A stretch of DNA of 64,000 bases from Baylisascaris procyonis (lineage: Eukaryota > Nematoda > Chromadorea > Rhabditida > Ascarididae). The position numbers were made by a program, and so were the translations under genes. A model generated the notes under the pieces. The model worked only from the letters and a program-made list of their open reading frames with translations, was not told the origin of the DNA and ran no database searches. The DNA lies in contig JAZARR010000069.1 of the NCBI GenBank assembly GCA_037389465.1, positions 119,501 to 183,500 on the forward strand, written 5' to 3'. Shown here one piece after another: positions 14,774 through 27,600 of this stretch. Positions within the stretch are counted from its first letter, which is position 1; every line of letters begins with the position of its first letter.

Positions 14774-16079
14774 ATGTAACGTTGATGGCCCTTCATCAAC
14801 AATTTCATTACATGATCGTCAACGACAATTGTACGAAAGTGAATTAATATTTCCTCAGAAATTGTTGCGATTTTAATGAGCAGTATTAAATGATTCTTGG
14901 CTCACCGTAATATGATCGTATTTGACGATTTAACAGCAACAAATGGAGTACGCTTTCAACACATATGTCCACATAGATTTTCAACCATGCAATACGAACC
15001 TTATCGGCAGAGAGTTATCATATTCTCTTCTCGTGGCCACGTGATTTCATTATATATTATGAGTTGCTCTTCGAGAGCGGAAATTATTGAGTATTTGTTC
15101 AAGCACTGCTGTGCTACCCTACTAAATTCATCGTACCTTCATGATCCGCTCCGTTCGACAATGAATGAAGCCAATCGTAAGGGTCCGCCAGTTGAGTGGT
15201 CCATTGGTTAAGCGTAGTCTACAATTGTACATTTTATGGCATCTCGAAAGTGACTACAACTCCCGATTGTTTTAATTCGAATCTATTCCTCTGAGAGGTA
15301 ATGAAATGAATAACCATTATTTCGAAATAAGTCAAAATAAATGAAAATGAAATAACAGAAAGATTGACGGAAGCTAGCAAGATTGGCATTTCAGGAGGAA
15401 AACGACTTCAACAGTATATTGAAGGAAGAGAAATGCTATAGTTATCTGCAGACAAGGAAAAAAGACAAAAGTACATTATCAAGTTGAATGATTCAGTGTC
15501 TCTATTTGTTCTTCAAAAGCACAACGGGGCACTGTTTCAGCAAACAGTGGTACAAGCAGCTCTGCAGAACTCAAAAGTGAGCACGCTCAGCACCTGTGCT
15601 CAAAGTAGAATATGACTGTGGTTGCAACATGAAAAAAGATTTCACAGAAATGCATTAGTGAATAGCATTCCCGCTTTACTGAGGAAGTTGTCTATAGAAC
15701 AATACATGGCAACTTACTAGGACGAACTAGAAGACTGGACGAATAACCGTTTGAGCAGCGATCTGTAACAACAAATTTTGAATGCTCATAGCTATGCTAG
15801 AGGGGTCTCGGGAAGAAGCATAGATCGGGAAAATTCAGTTTGCGATTCCGATGAAAATATAGCTACTCCCACGAAATATTGATCAAAGAAGTGAGAATAG
15901 CAACAAATAGATACTAATCATTTATCACTTATTCATTTAATGCTGTAATGGGAAGAAATATTTAGATGGTTCTACTGGTGATCTTTGTATCATTCGAAAT
16001 TGTGCTGAACGTTAGGCAGGTGGGCTTCCAATAACGAACACTTCGCATGAGTCTCAACTTCTCCAGCTGAAACAACTGT
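14774..16079. other. Troponin I 3' flank, no gene seen
   Basis: Non-coding flank. An AATAAA at 15336-15341 could end the troponin transcript, though it lies about 560 bases beyond the stop. A 104-codon open frame at 14897-15211 has no recognisable domain and probably overlaps the 3' UTR. Confidence 0.5.
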
Positions 16080-16520
16080 GATTGTTAAAAGAAGGTGAAA
16101 TTTACTTCCTTATCGCGTGACAGTATTAACAAAGTTAATCACAGTTCTTTCCTCGAAAACTTGTCAAGCACACCTCCTGAAGTTTATGAGACCAAAAGGA
16201 CAGTAAAATCACCAATGATCATAGGTGGTCTGTCCATCTCATAGCATTCGAGTATGCAGTTAAACATCCCTCATCAGTCTAGTGGAAGGTGAACTGAAAC
16301 CGCTATTGCAGGCAACATGTTCATGAACTGAAAATAATGGCTGCCTCAAAAACCGCACTATGTATCTTTTTGCATAAGAAAACTGCTACTCCGCCACCTC
16401 AGCATTTTTGGGCACAGGCGCATGCACATCCAAAAACAGCTACGTAAGAACTGAAGTGAAGCTGCAAATCCAATGTTTCATCGGTTTATCAAGTTTCTGA
16501 GACTACAGCTAGGTGAGATA
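16080..16520 (-). mobile_element. Decayed LINE-type endonuclease fragment
   Basis: On the - strand, broken frames carry two hallmark motifs of the non-LTR retrotransposon (LINE) apurinic-like endonuclease in the right order: GGGVAVFLCKKIH (about 16362-16400) and then DRPPMIIGDF (about 16203-16234), matching the family's GGGVA and IIxGDFN blocks. Stops and frame changes lie between them, so the copy is dead. No reverse transcriptase was recognised downstream (toward lower coordinates). The element type (CR1, L2 or RTE-like) cannot be fixed from this. Confidence 0.55.
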
Positions 16521-16912
16521 ATTTAATTTCTAATAAAATCAACAAATCTGCCGTATGCTGACAATATTACAAACTCCGAAATATACACAAGTCAATTCCT
16601 TAACAATAGAGTTCTGAAAAGCGATGGGATAGCTAGGCATGATTTCACAACATATCCCGAGTGATTCTATCTTATAGTCGGCCTCTCGGCATTACACTCT
16701 AATCCGCCATCCTAACCTCATAACTTCTGAAATTTTAGGCTTTCTATGCGGTTATGCTAACTCAGCAAAATAACGCTCAAATAACGAGTCACAATGAAAC
16801 GGAAAGCTGTTGATGTCGCCTCACTTGGGCTAATTCGCGACCACCTGATTTCTGATACAATTGCTGCACATTCACAACATTACCACTGTGCTAATTGTTT
16901 TGAAATGTTTCG

Positions 16913-17137
16913 TTAACGAAGAACCTGAATAGGATTATGTGTGTCGTTAAACACAATTCCAACGTATCTACATCGATCCGAATTTTTCACATCCACCCTT
17001 AATACCTCAATCGTCAATAATGGGCGATTGAAATCATCATTTACCGTATTACAGTCCACATAACTGCATTGCAGACATCCACTCTTGCAGAGCGTTGACA
17101 ACCGAGAATAGCAGTTAATCTTTGGTACTTTTCTCAT
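16913..17137 (-). mobile_element. Possible second LINE endonuclease fragment
   Basis: A 74-codon frame on the - strand includes IEVLRVDVKNSDRCR followed by YVGIVFNDTHNPI. This resembles the strand of LINE endonucleases that precedes the VVYRPP block. It lies upstream (in the - direction) of the better fragment at 16080-16520. Since endonuclease order would put GGGVA first, it is more likely a separate copy or a rearranged one. The resemblance is weak. Confidence 0.25.
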
Positions 17138-19919
17138 TCTTGCGCATCACTTATCTAGACTTCGCACTTACCACTGTCTGAAAGATGTAACTTGAATCTT
17201 TCGACATGACGACGGCTTGATCGTTGGACAGGATCAGACTGACGGACTTTCTTACCTGCTCAGATTAATCTTCCTTTGTTTTCTTTCGGTAATTGCACAT
17301 GAAATGTGAGATGTCTCTTGCACATTTTTGCAAAATGCATGCATACTTGTTGAGTTGATGCATGCGTAACAGGGAAAAAGGACATTGTGCAAAGACTGTT
17401 GCAGCTTGTCGCGCCTATCTTCAAATGTGATGGTCCTTTATTTCTGACCTATGTTGCTGATGTCGTGAACAACGAAATGGCATTTCATACTGACCTTATT
17501 AGCATCAAAGTGCAAAAGTGTCGATTTTTACACACGTAAATCATTTGAGCAAATGGTCTCATATTCTCATAATACTAGATCGATATGCGATCAGCGTTTA
17601 TTTGAGTCAACCCCTCAAAAGAAATCATACACTTCAGCGACTACATACTCTTTAACATAATCGAATTCCATTTAAAATTGCCACAACTATTAGTATTGAT
17701 CTCAACAAAAAGCATCACGTTTATGCAAAGGTTTACTTGAATAGGTTTTTCGGTATCGCATTTGTTCAACGCATAGATACGCTTGAACAGCTTGACGCAT
17801 ACACTTGCTGCTCTATATACGCTCGCTGGACACGTTCACAGCTGAACCAACGTTCCACCGGCAACAGTCAGCCCTTGAACCCCTCTCGCCTATCCTCCAC
17901 CACTCAATGAACATCTCACGCCTCAATAGAACTCCGAGAGAATCTTCACCCATTTCACATATAACAATTTCGATTCATAACAAACACCAATTAATGAGTT
18001 CTTTATCAGCATCTTACACCATTCAAAAATTCACAGATATGAACACAGGAAAATCGATATTTTGTGACAGTGGAAACTGCTTCGCTAACACAGCCAAAAG
18101 ATGTTAGAGAGGCACCGTTGTCTCTGATTTCCTGTCTCAATTCGATGATAGCACAGTGTTCAACTGAATGCTGATTATTGCAACCACTCAAAGTGTTTAA
18201 TATTCCAATTAAAAAGTGTATGACTACGCTATATAACGCTCAAGTTTTAAATGGCGGTGAAATGAAACTTTAAAAGCTTTACGAAATCACATTGCGATGA
18301 ATCGCTAAACGATGAAATGAATTTGGCAACAAGAATTGAAATCGATTCTAGAGTATACAAATGAGAAGCGCAGGTGTGATCATAGCTGGATATGGCTATG
18401 AATGCAAGCTGCCTTTCCATAACATTTGCCATAGTTCGCTCTGTATTGTTCATTGGATGTGGCTCTGAGTGCAGCTTTACGAATCGTGCTGTCTTTATCA
18501 TTTTCCTAGCCGTTGAAGGTATAACTTTCGAATTTGAAACGTTTTCATGGATCTGATACTTCGACATTTTTTTCTATAGTATACTTACTATAATCTCGAA
18601 AGTATTTTTTTCAAAATTTGGTCTCAAGTCGCTCATTTCAGGCTTTCTAGCTCTATTTACAGCACAAATAATCTTGCAAGTTGCAATCTTCACCGTATTT
18701 TGAACGCTACGGTTGCATTGACCATCGTTATTGTTTAGCATTATATATTTACTGCGTTGTTATATATCAAAACCCATTAAATAATACGACGACTGTGTTT
18801 CCCGATGAATAAATAACGATAGTGTGGGACCAGCCTAAGTAGTAGTGCCGCAGGTAACATAACTTAGGATTACCTGCTCCCTGCTGCTTAACTTGGTGCC
18901 GCTTTACACCATCCCTTCACAGTGTCGCACCATTTCTGCAAGCTGCAAACTGTGCTGTATATTCCGCATCTTGCAATGTGGTCAAAATCATTTATTTGCC
19001 TATGCAAATGCGAACAACGCAATTCCCTAAGAAAGCACTACGAGATGAATGAGATGGCTGTTGAAGCTTATGAAAGTGCTGAAAATTCATAGCAACCTTT
19101 AACTGATATACGATTGACTTCCAGTGTAAGAGAAGTATGGCTCGAGCTGCGTCTCGTCTCTGAGGCGAACCGAGCCCACTTTAAATGCCTAGCCTCTATT
19201 GTTACAGGATCGTTCTGTAGACATATCTAATCACTCGTAAAGGAAAAGATATGCTTGAACGTGGTAGCTACGAACTCTGGCGACGCAAAAACCTATGTGT
19301 AATTAGCTTTTTTTCAACGTATTGTAGAAGATCGTAAGGAAATTTCGATTTGGTCAACGTTATCTGACTAACAAGTTAATGGAGGGGCGTGATTTTTTTT
19401 CGTTTCTCGTGGTGTAGGGGTGCTTTCCAGAGGTATATTTTTGGTGGATATTCTTCGGCTGGTTGAGGAGCTATTCCGGTAGAAATCCGATTTTTCTACT
19501 CTACTTAATACAGAGGATCGTAAGGAATTTTCTTCTTTGGCAAATGTTTTCAGCCGCGGGAATTGTTCAAGAAGTGTGACAGATTCATGAAAGTGATGGT
19601 GAGGTTGAGCTCTGCAGACCTATACTTTTTGGTTGAGGCAGGTTTAGTGCAAGTGGGTGAAAAATGTGTACATATGCGATTTTCCGTGGGCACTTCAAAA
19701 ATCGTCGGAGTTGCAGAAGAAATGTTTGTGGTAGCAAATACGAGTATAATGTGAGCTCTATCCAACAGCAGCAGACAGTGCTTTCAGTCGTCGAGATGGA
19801 TATAACGTGTGGTGTAAAGGGAGTGTATAAGTACGTTTTCCCTCAGACGGTGAAATTTGTTCTTTGATTTGTACATGCATTTGTACAGTCGTTCACGCAT
19901 TCGAGTGAGAGTAAGTATA
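17138..19919. other. Intergenic region, no gene seen
   Basis: AT-rich intergenic DNA. Open frames at 17805-18107 (+) and 18247-18567 (-) overlap noise in other frames and show no domain. The G content rises on the + strand toward 19920, where the satellite block starts. Confidence 0.55.
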
Positions 19920-19920
19920 A

Positions 19921-20300
19921 AGACAAAAGGAAGGAGGGTAGGGGAGGGGCGTGGGAGGGGGAGGGAGAGTTCGCTGCCGTGTGGGATGTGTATGTGTGTG
20001 GTATGTTTCTGTTCGTATATAGTATAGAGGGGAGGGGATTTCCGTTTGGCATGTGTACGTGGTGTGCGCTTACGTTTGTGGGTGGAGGAGGAGGTGGGTG
20101 GCTGCTGTGATATGTGTGTGTGGGAGGGAGGGGGAATCAGCGTGTGTGTGTATATGCGTGTTGTTTTTTTTTGGGGAGGGGGGCGTACTGTGGTACGTGT
20201 GGTGTGTGTGTATTTCTGTTTATATGTCGTACAGAGGGGGCTAAGCCACTCTATGTGTCCGAGCCTCGATGGTGTTGTGTGGAGGTGTGATCTCTACAAA
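19921..20300 (+). repeat. G-rich and GT-rich low-complexity block
   Basis: Runs of three to five G separated by one to four bases at about 19936-19965 (GGGTAGGGGAGGGG and onward) satisfy the usual G-quadruplex pattern on the + strand. They are followed by TG/GT-rich tracts and another G-run after poly(T) near 20164-20185. The open frames here are low-complexity Cys/Val/Gly reading of GT repeats and are not genes. Confidence 0.85.
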
Positions 20301-20529
20301 AACGGCTGTACGTAGACTAAAGCGAGGGGTTTAGGGGTGAGAGCTCCCGGTTACAGGGGGCGGAGCTCCCTGCGCCTAGCAAAAGTACTGAAAGAGAACC
20401 CGGAGAGGTAGTAGAGGTTCGCATCTTCACCTCTGCCCACATACTTCATTGCTTCCTATCCTCCTTTCCTTCAATATGCTGCAGGTGTTCTTCTCTCTCT
20501 CTTTCTTAGGGAATTCCTCTCCCTCTCGT

Positions 20530-20829
<300 letters not shown>

Positions 20830-20839
20830 GTTTGTTTGT

Positions 20840-21180
20840 TGGTGTGGTGTCTCTATGAGGTCTGCGGTGTGTGATCCGTGTGGTGTTGTATTAGGTGGTG
20901 TGTGTGCATGTTTCCGTGTGTGTCTGTGTTCATGTGTTCATATGAGTGTTTGCGTCTGTGTGCGCGTGTGTTCTTGTGTCTGTGTGTGTCTCCCTGCGTC
21001 TGTGTCTGTGCACACCTGTGTGCCTGTATGTGTCTTTATGCATCTGTGTTTGTGTCTCCGTGTTCGCCTGCGTCTGTGTGTCGAGATGTTTCTGCGTCCC
21101 TGTGTGTCTGTGTATGTTCCTGTTTGTGTGTGTGTCCCTGCACGTATTTGTGCCTCTCCATGTCCGTGCCTGCATATCTG
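20840..21180 (+). repeat. TGTG/TCTG low-complexity tract
   Basis: Degenerate repeats of TGTGTC, TGTGTG and TGCCTG type, about 340 bp, with no clear unit length. It joins the TA microsatellite to the telomeric array. Both strands are open for about 80-90 codons because stop codons are rare in such composition. Confidence 0.85.
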
Positions 21181-21186
21181 AGCATG

Positions 21187-22790
21187 GCACCTAGGTTGAG
21201 CCAAGGCCCAAGCATGAACCTACGCCTAACCCTGAGCCTAAGTAGAAGCCTTAGCCTGAGCCTCAGCTTGAGACCTATCCCTAAGCCTGAGCCTCAGCTT
21301 AAGAGAACGCTCAAGCCTAGGTCTGAACCTAAGCCTAAGCCTGAGCCTGAAGCTCATTGAAAGTCTTAACTTGAGCCTGAGCTCGAGACCTGAGCCTCAG
21401 CTAGAGCCTGAGCTCGGGCCTAAGGCTAAGCCTAAGCTTAAGCTTAAAGCTGAGAATAAGTTTAAGCCTAAGCCTAATCCTATGCCTAAGCCTAAGCCTA
21501 AGCTTAAGCCTAAACCCAGGCCTAAGCCCAACCCTAATCTTAAGCCTAATCCTAAGCCTAAGCCTAAGCCTAAGCCTAAGCTAGGCCCAAGCTCAAGCCC
21601 AAGCCTAGGCATAAGCCTAGGCCAAAGCCCAAGCCTAACCCTGAGCCTAAGCCCAAGCCTAAGCCTGAGAATGAGTCTAAGTCTGAGCCTGAGATTGGGC
21701 CAAAGCATAAGTATGAGCCTGGAGCCTAAGTCTAAACCCAAGCCTAACCCTAAGCCTAAGCCTGAGCCTGGGCCTGAGAATAAGTCTAAGCCAAAGCCTG
21801 AGTCCAAGCCTAAGCATAAGGATGAGCCTAAGCCTGAGCTTAAGCCTACGCCCAAGCGTGAGTCTAGGCCTAAGCCTAGGCCAAAACCTAGTCTAAGCTC
21901 AAGGCTCAGCCTAAGTCTAAAGCCTGAGCCTAAGCTTAAGCCTAAGCTTAAGCCGAAGCCTAAGGCTGAGCCTAAGCCTAACCATAAGCTCAAGCCTGAT
22001 AATAAGTCTAACCCTGAGCCTGAGATTATACCTAAGCATAGGAATAAGCCTATAGCCTAAGCCTAAGCCTAATTCTAAGCCTAAGTCTAAGCCTAAGCCT
22101 GAGCCTACGCCTAAGCTCAAGCCCAAGCCTGGGCATAAGCCTAAACCAAAGTCCAAGCCTAAGCCTGAGCCTAAGCCTATGCCCAGGCTCAAGCCTAAGC
22201 CTAAGCCTAAGCCTAAGAATAACACTAAGCTTAAGCCTGAGCCCAATCCTAATCTTAAGCCTAATCCTAAGCTTAAGCCCAAGCCTAAACCCAAGCCTGA
22301 GAATAAGTCTAAGCCAAAGCTAGAGTCTAAGCCTAAGCATAAGAATAAGCCTAAACCCTAAGCCTTAGCCTAAGCCTAAGCCTAAGCCTAAGCCTAATCC
22401 TAATCCTAAGCCTAAGCTTAAGCCTAAGCTAGGCCTAAGCTCAAGCCCAAGCCTAGGCATGAGCCTAAGCCAAAGCCCAAGCATAAGCCTGAGCCCAAGC
22501 CCGAGCCTAGGCCTAAGCCTAAGCCTAAGCCTGAGCCTAAGCATGAGCCCAAGCCTAAGGCTAGGCCTAAGCCTGAGAATATATCTGAGCCGCAGCCTGA
22601 GATTAGGCCTAAGCATAAGTATGAGCCTAAAGCATAAGCTTAAGCTTAAGCCTGAGCCTAAGCCGAGGCCTAAGCGTGAGTCTAAGCCCAATCCTAAGCC
22701 TAAGCCTAAGCCTGAGCCTGAGAATAAATCTAAGCCTAAGCTTGAGGCTGAGCCTGAGGATAAGAGAAATCCTAAAGCTTAGGTTTATAT
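21187..22790 (-). repeat. Interstitial telomeric sequence, degenerate (TTAGGC)n
   Basis: About 1.6 kb built almost entirely of hexamers of the GCCTAA family on the + strand, that is TTAGGC on the - strand, the nematode telomere repeat. Perfect runs of a few units (for example around 21541-21579 and 22193-22215) alternate with variants such as CCTGAG, CCCAAG, CTCAAG and CATAAG. The array lies between troponin I and the lipase gene, so it is interstitial and not a chromosome end. Long open frames on both strands (Lys-Pro and Leu-Gly dipeptides) are by-products of the six-base period. The decay suggests age. Origin by telomere fusion, break repair with telomerase, or satellite expansion cannot be separated from sequence alone. 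Confidence 0.93.
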
Positions 22791-24667
22791 TAGGACTAGT
22801 ATTAGTACTATTACTACTAGATATTCACGTTTCGATTGTCCTGCTTTCCTACGTCGGCGAAATTGCTGGAAAAAAGTTTAATTACTCGTTGATTAACGTT
22901 ATCTGCCCGGGCAACTGATGTCATTTGAAGTGATCGAAGGAGTGTTGAGAGTTGTAAAATGCTGTAAAAAGTATGCGATTTTCTTCAAGGAAAACCGGAT
23001 ATCGGTATGCGCTTACAAACTCTTAAAGAGCAGGTTGCAACTGGAGTGGAAAATTTATTTTTTAGAATCAAGGCGGGGGAAGTGTCATGGCTTTCTGCGG
23101 GGTGAGGTAGCGGATATGAGGCGAAGTCTGAATGTTGTATTATTGCAGTATGAATATTCTCAAATATTTTCACTCGACATTGAATCAGACTCCAAAACGA
23201 GGCATTCTCCATCCCACCGATAGTGCACTGCATGTGCAATGCCAATGTTGTTTATTATAGCGTCACAATATCACAAAGATGTAAAGTTTATTGTTCGTGA
23301 ATTTGGTTGTGCCATTTTGAGTATTGCCACGCTATCGTACGTTGTTTGAAATTCTCTACTGCTACACTCTCAGAAAATTGTTGTTTTCGTCATTTCGAAG
23401 ATGATACTTCCGGTTGTTGTCGTATATGAATCTATAAAGCTGATAATGATTATGAGTTTAAGGACTGCAGTTGTTGATTAATTGTTGACTGGTTATATGG
23501 TTGTGAGCGCAGTTCGTCAAGTTCTTTATTGCTGACAAGCAGTGGTCGGGTAAATATAAGAACTTTCAGAATTGACGGAAAACGTTTTAAACTTTCTCTA
23601 GTTTATTATGTATTTCTTTTTGCTTACTTTAACTGTTTTGTTTTGCTTGAATATGTAACAAATTCAAAGCAACTCATAACTTGTTGACCGTTTTCTTCTG
23701 TTTGTCCAAATGCGTCGTTGATTTCATCGGTGGATTCATGAAATAGACTTTGCAAAATCCTTCTCAGTACAAAAAGGGATGTTGATGTTGTGATGATAAA
23801 TGCTTTCAGGTGATGTGTTGTATCAGATGAACCTACTGAAGGTGGTTTCGGGCGAAAATGGGCAAGGAGCATCGCTCTACAAAAAGAACCCGTTAGGAGC
23901 TCGCCTTTCTGTTCAAAGATGTGCCGTTTTTGCCCTCTTGGAGCAGGTCAGTCTCGGACATCTTGCAGTACTAGGTGCAGCCCAAACAACCATAGGATTC
24001 AGTCACGGATGTACTGAATTTAACAAAAACTTATTAAAAACTGAATTTTTATAGTAAACACTAGCAGCTTTCGTTTATTCAGATTTCCTTTATATATCTA
24101 ATTGCAGCAAAACAGTACATAAGCAAATATCACCGTCGAAATGTAAAGCACTAACTCGCCATCGTTTTCGTTGTGTTTTTTTTTTTTTTTGTTTTCTTTA
24201 GTGCAAACGAATCGGATGTCTTCCATACCAAAACACTGTTATTCTTGAAGTTCACCAATGCTTTCTATGTAGCAATGTGTTGCATGCTTTATTGTCGACA
24301 ATGGCAGCACTTTGATGCTTTGCTTATCAGATGACGGCCATCTTCCTCATGACTCTTTCGTCTGTTAAGCAGGGTAAAGCATTAAAAAATACTTTAAACT
24401 GCCTTCAACAGGTTGCACCATATAATACATTATCGTATAGAGATGTTGGTCGACTTATCGATCCATGCCCTGGCAAGTGGCGCTTTTATCGACGATTTAT
24501 TGAGAATTGAAGCTTTTAATAGTGGTGAAAGGCTCAGTGAGTGAAGGATGGAATGAATACCTGTTCAGGTATGAGATGAGTCGCCAGTCCCTCTTTGTTC
24601 TTTTTCTACAAAGCGGAGGGTTGTGGATACGCATTTTAATACACCAAAATTTATCACTTGTTTTCAG
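22791..24667. other. Region upstream of the lipase, start exon not resolved
   Basis: This stretch should hold the promoter and first coding exon of the lipase, because the first exon recognised by homology (24668) begins inside the conserved N-terminal domain with no Met. Candidate donors include GTATGAG after 24568, but no exon with a convincing start could be chosen. An 82-codon frame near 23800-24054 has no recognisable domain. Confidence 0.5.
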
Positions 24668-27600
24668 TTGGCCGATGACAACGAACAATTCTTCGCTCAG
24701 CACACGAATTCCTCAGCCAATACGAAGAGATTACAAAAAGCCTATGGCGAAATACTCGCTTACACGCCAGCTGTTCGAGGCCTGTATTGTCTTTTTGTTT
24801 TCTTTTTCAGTAATGGTATAGTAGGCGCACACTTGTGAGCGACATGCAATGCCTAGAGAAATGCTTCATTTCGTGGCAGCATCGCATGTCATGATCTATT
24901 CATCGCTATTTAGCATATTTCACCAGCTCACCTTTATGATATGTTCATCCTGTTCGCTTTCAGAGGCTTGTTTTTATTACTAAACGCTTGTGTTTGGCCT
25001 AGTTGACGTAGTTGTTTTCTGACAAAAATTTCCTTTGACAGACAGATTACCGGATATGCCGGCATGATATGTACTTATTGCCTTCCAGGAGTTGAATATT
25101 AACCTCGTAAGTGATTAGCGCAGTAACTGGAGCATTACGAATTTTCACAGGCTTTATTAAGTAACCGCATATTTGCGTTCTATTGTTAACGGAAATGACA
25201 ACCTTTACACACTTCTTGCCAACCTTACTTCTTTAGTGCATTATGAGGCATGAAATTCTACAGTATGTAAAGCTGCTACTCAGGTACAATCATTTAATTG
25301 GCTTGCACAACACTCCACTATGCTGTGCATTTTATGTTCTCGATGAATGTTTTTCTTATATTTGGACCTTTAGATGAACTCATGTTCTTCTCGAAACTCC
25401 AGCTCACACCTTAGTGACTCCAATTACATGAGAGTTTAACTGTTTAAGATCCACAATTAAAGAGGTCAAAAGTTTCGCCTTATGGCATGTTTCAAGCAGG
25501 CAGCCAGTGCAGCTTCACCTTCGTTCAATGCTGCTGATGACATCAACAGCAAGGGCAGTGTGCTCACTGAAGGATACGTCATTCGCATTGACTACTTGCT
25601 TAAAACGTGCCGAAAGTAAGGATTCCTAATTTGCAATTCACCCTTGACGAATCGCACTATCTTCTCTCTAACTTTCGGCTCTCATCTTTCGGGTTGTACT
25701 CCTCTTTTTCTTCGCAGTCGCAAAGGGAAATCGATGGTGCACGCGAGTTGGTCGCCTGAAGTATATCCACATTGCTCATATGTTCTCTAAGTTTCTTTCA
25801 TTTCAGATATTGTTCACGAAATGCAGGATATAGCACCGAAATATGACTTCGACGAGCAGACACCTGGCAATGGGTTCAGGTTTGTTCACTCACAAGGATT
25901 GCATTTCAACTCAGAAAGAGTGATGAGAGAAGAAAACAATCATTCAACAACATTCATGCAATAATCACATGCTTTGAGTGCATTCCACACTATGTTTGAA
26001 CGTTTTTTATGGGAAAGTGATTTTTATGTTCATTAGTATAATAGTCAATTGATTCGTTATGTTATACTTATTTTACTTGTTTTATTGTTATATAGAATAG
26101 GCTTTTCGTGAAAAGTGTTTGCTATTATTCCTCCTCCTTCCATACGAAATCGTCTCTCTCATCCTTTATGAGAAAAGGCCATTTTCCTGTTTGTTTTTTT
26201 TTTTTTGGATTTTTGGATATGCTTTATTACTGGGTCATACTTCATCTGGCAGTTGTTATCTTCGGCCAATTTGCGGCCTTTTCCTCATGCTAATGAGTTG
26301 TGGTCTTTCACTATTGAATTCTAATGGGGGAAGGGGGCGGGGGAGCTGCAGAGCTTCGCTGAAGGTGTACTGCAAATTGTCGATCGTAGTAAAGCTGAAA
26401 GAGCTTAAGTCTTTCTTGACTTAGGCTTTAAGCCCTATGCCTTTTTCTTGATTTTTAATTTCTTTATGCAATATACTTTTACTCAGCTAATAGGAAAGTG
26501 GAGGATCATAATGGCAAATGGATTAATCGTTGATCACAGTCACAAAAATGCAATTTTTGAGGTCATTGGTGTGTGTTTGTGATATAGTGGTGCTGCGTCT
26601 TATTTCGATATCACGTGTTTGCATAGAACATCGTCAAACGATGATGTTTCGTACGTCCTATTATTGCAAGGAGATCGAAAGCTATTGTGCCGTGCTAAGG
26701 TTCCTTCTGCTTGCCTTACAACAGGTTTCTTATTTGCTTATTTACTGGTATAATCTGCGCTAATCTTCCAAATGGCGCTGATTTTGAACTTATTTTTGTA
26801 ATCATCAGATCTTCTTGCCTTTTTTTCTGAGCAAATTGACCTCTTTTCTGGTTGATAGGATGTCAGAACGGGAAGGTTCAGTATTTAAAAAAACGTATGC
26901 TGCAGTCTTTGCGCAAGCACCATTTTCTTAGCTCAGCACATTGGTTAGACAACCAAATTTCTTTTCACATCGTTTTAGTAGTACCATCTCGTTTTGTTAT
27001 CTCTTATTTGGCTTTATTGATGATTTCGAAGGTAATATACTGAAATATTTGTCCATCTAAATTTCTTGTTTACAGCCGGTTTGGTACTACAGTGGCACCA
27101 AATTGTGAGTTGTTCATTACATAGAAATCCTCATAAATGACTAGGGAGATTTTTAGGTAAACGCCACAGCGAAAAAATTACCAAGCAACTCGCTGTTTCC
27201 GCCTTTGGGTGACGACTACTCGATGTATCAGGATCTTTTGAAAAGAATTGAGTCACTCGACTCGTCTTGTTTCTATGGACGCCCTTTAGGGTTTCAGGTA
27301 TGAATGGCAGCGTTTTTGATTCTAATTTGGACAGGGACTAAGCTTATTAATTTCCCCTTCGTCTTACAAGTATTCAGTTAATTCACGGCGTTCAGTTGCT
27401 AAGCAGGTATAGTGTAATGTGATCGCAAAATCCATTCTTTACAAAATATAAGCTGTTTCTTGAACTGGGAACCGCTGTTGCATAGAAGTCTCCTTCTGAG
27501 CACCAGCAGAAACGGGGCCCCATGGATTCTGTTCAACCGCATATGGTATATTGATACTGTACCACAGGCACAATCTGCAGCAAAATTTGAGTAGTCTAGT

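Noticed and set aside
14897..15211. 104-codon ORF after troponin I
   Set aside because: No domain or homology recognised; it lies in the likely 3' UTR or flank.
21371..22782. Lys-Pro (+) and Leu-Gly (-) rich proteins of 100-230 residues
   Set aside because: By-product of a hexamer array; the period of six keeps any frame open and both strands are equally open.
21187..22790. Array as a true chromosome end
   Set aside because: Unique DNA and genes lie on both sides and the units are too degenerate for an active telomere.
27076..27112. Small exon between two lipase exons (after tttacag)
   Set aside because: The flanking exons already join in phase with continuous family alignment, and inclusion breaks the frame.
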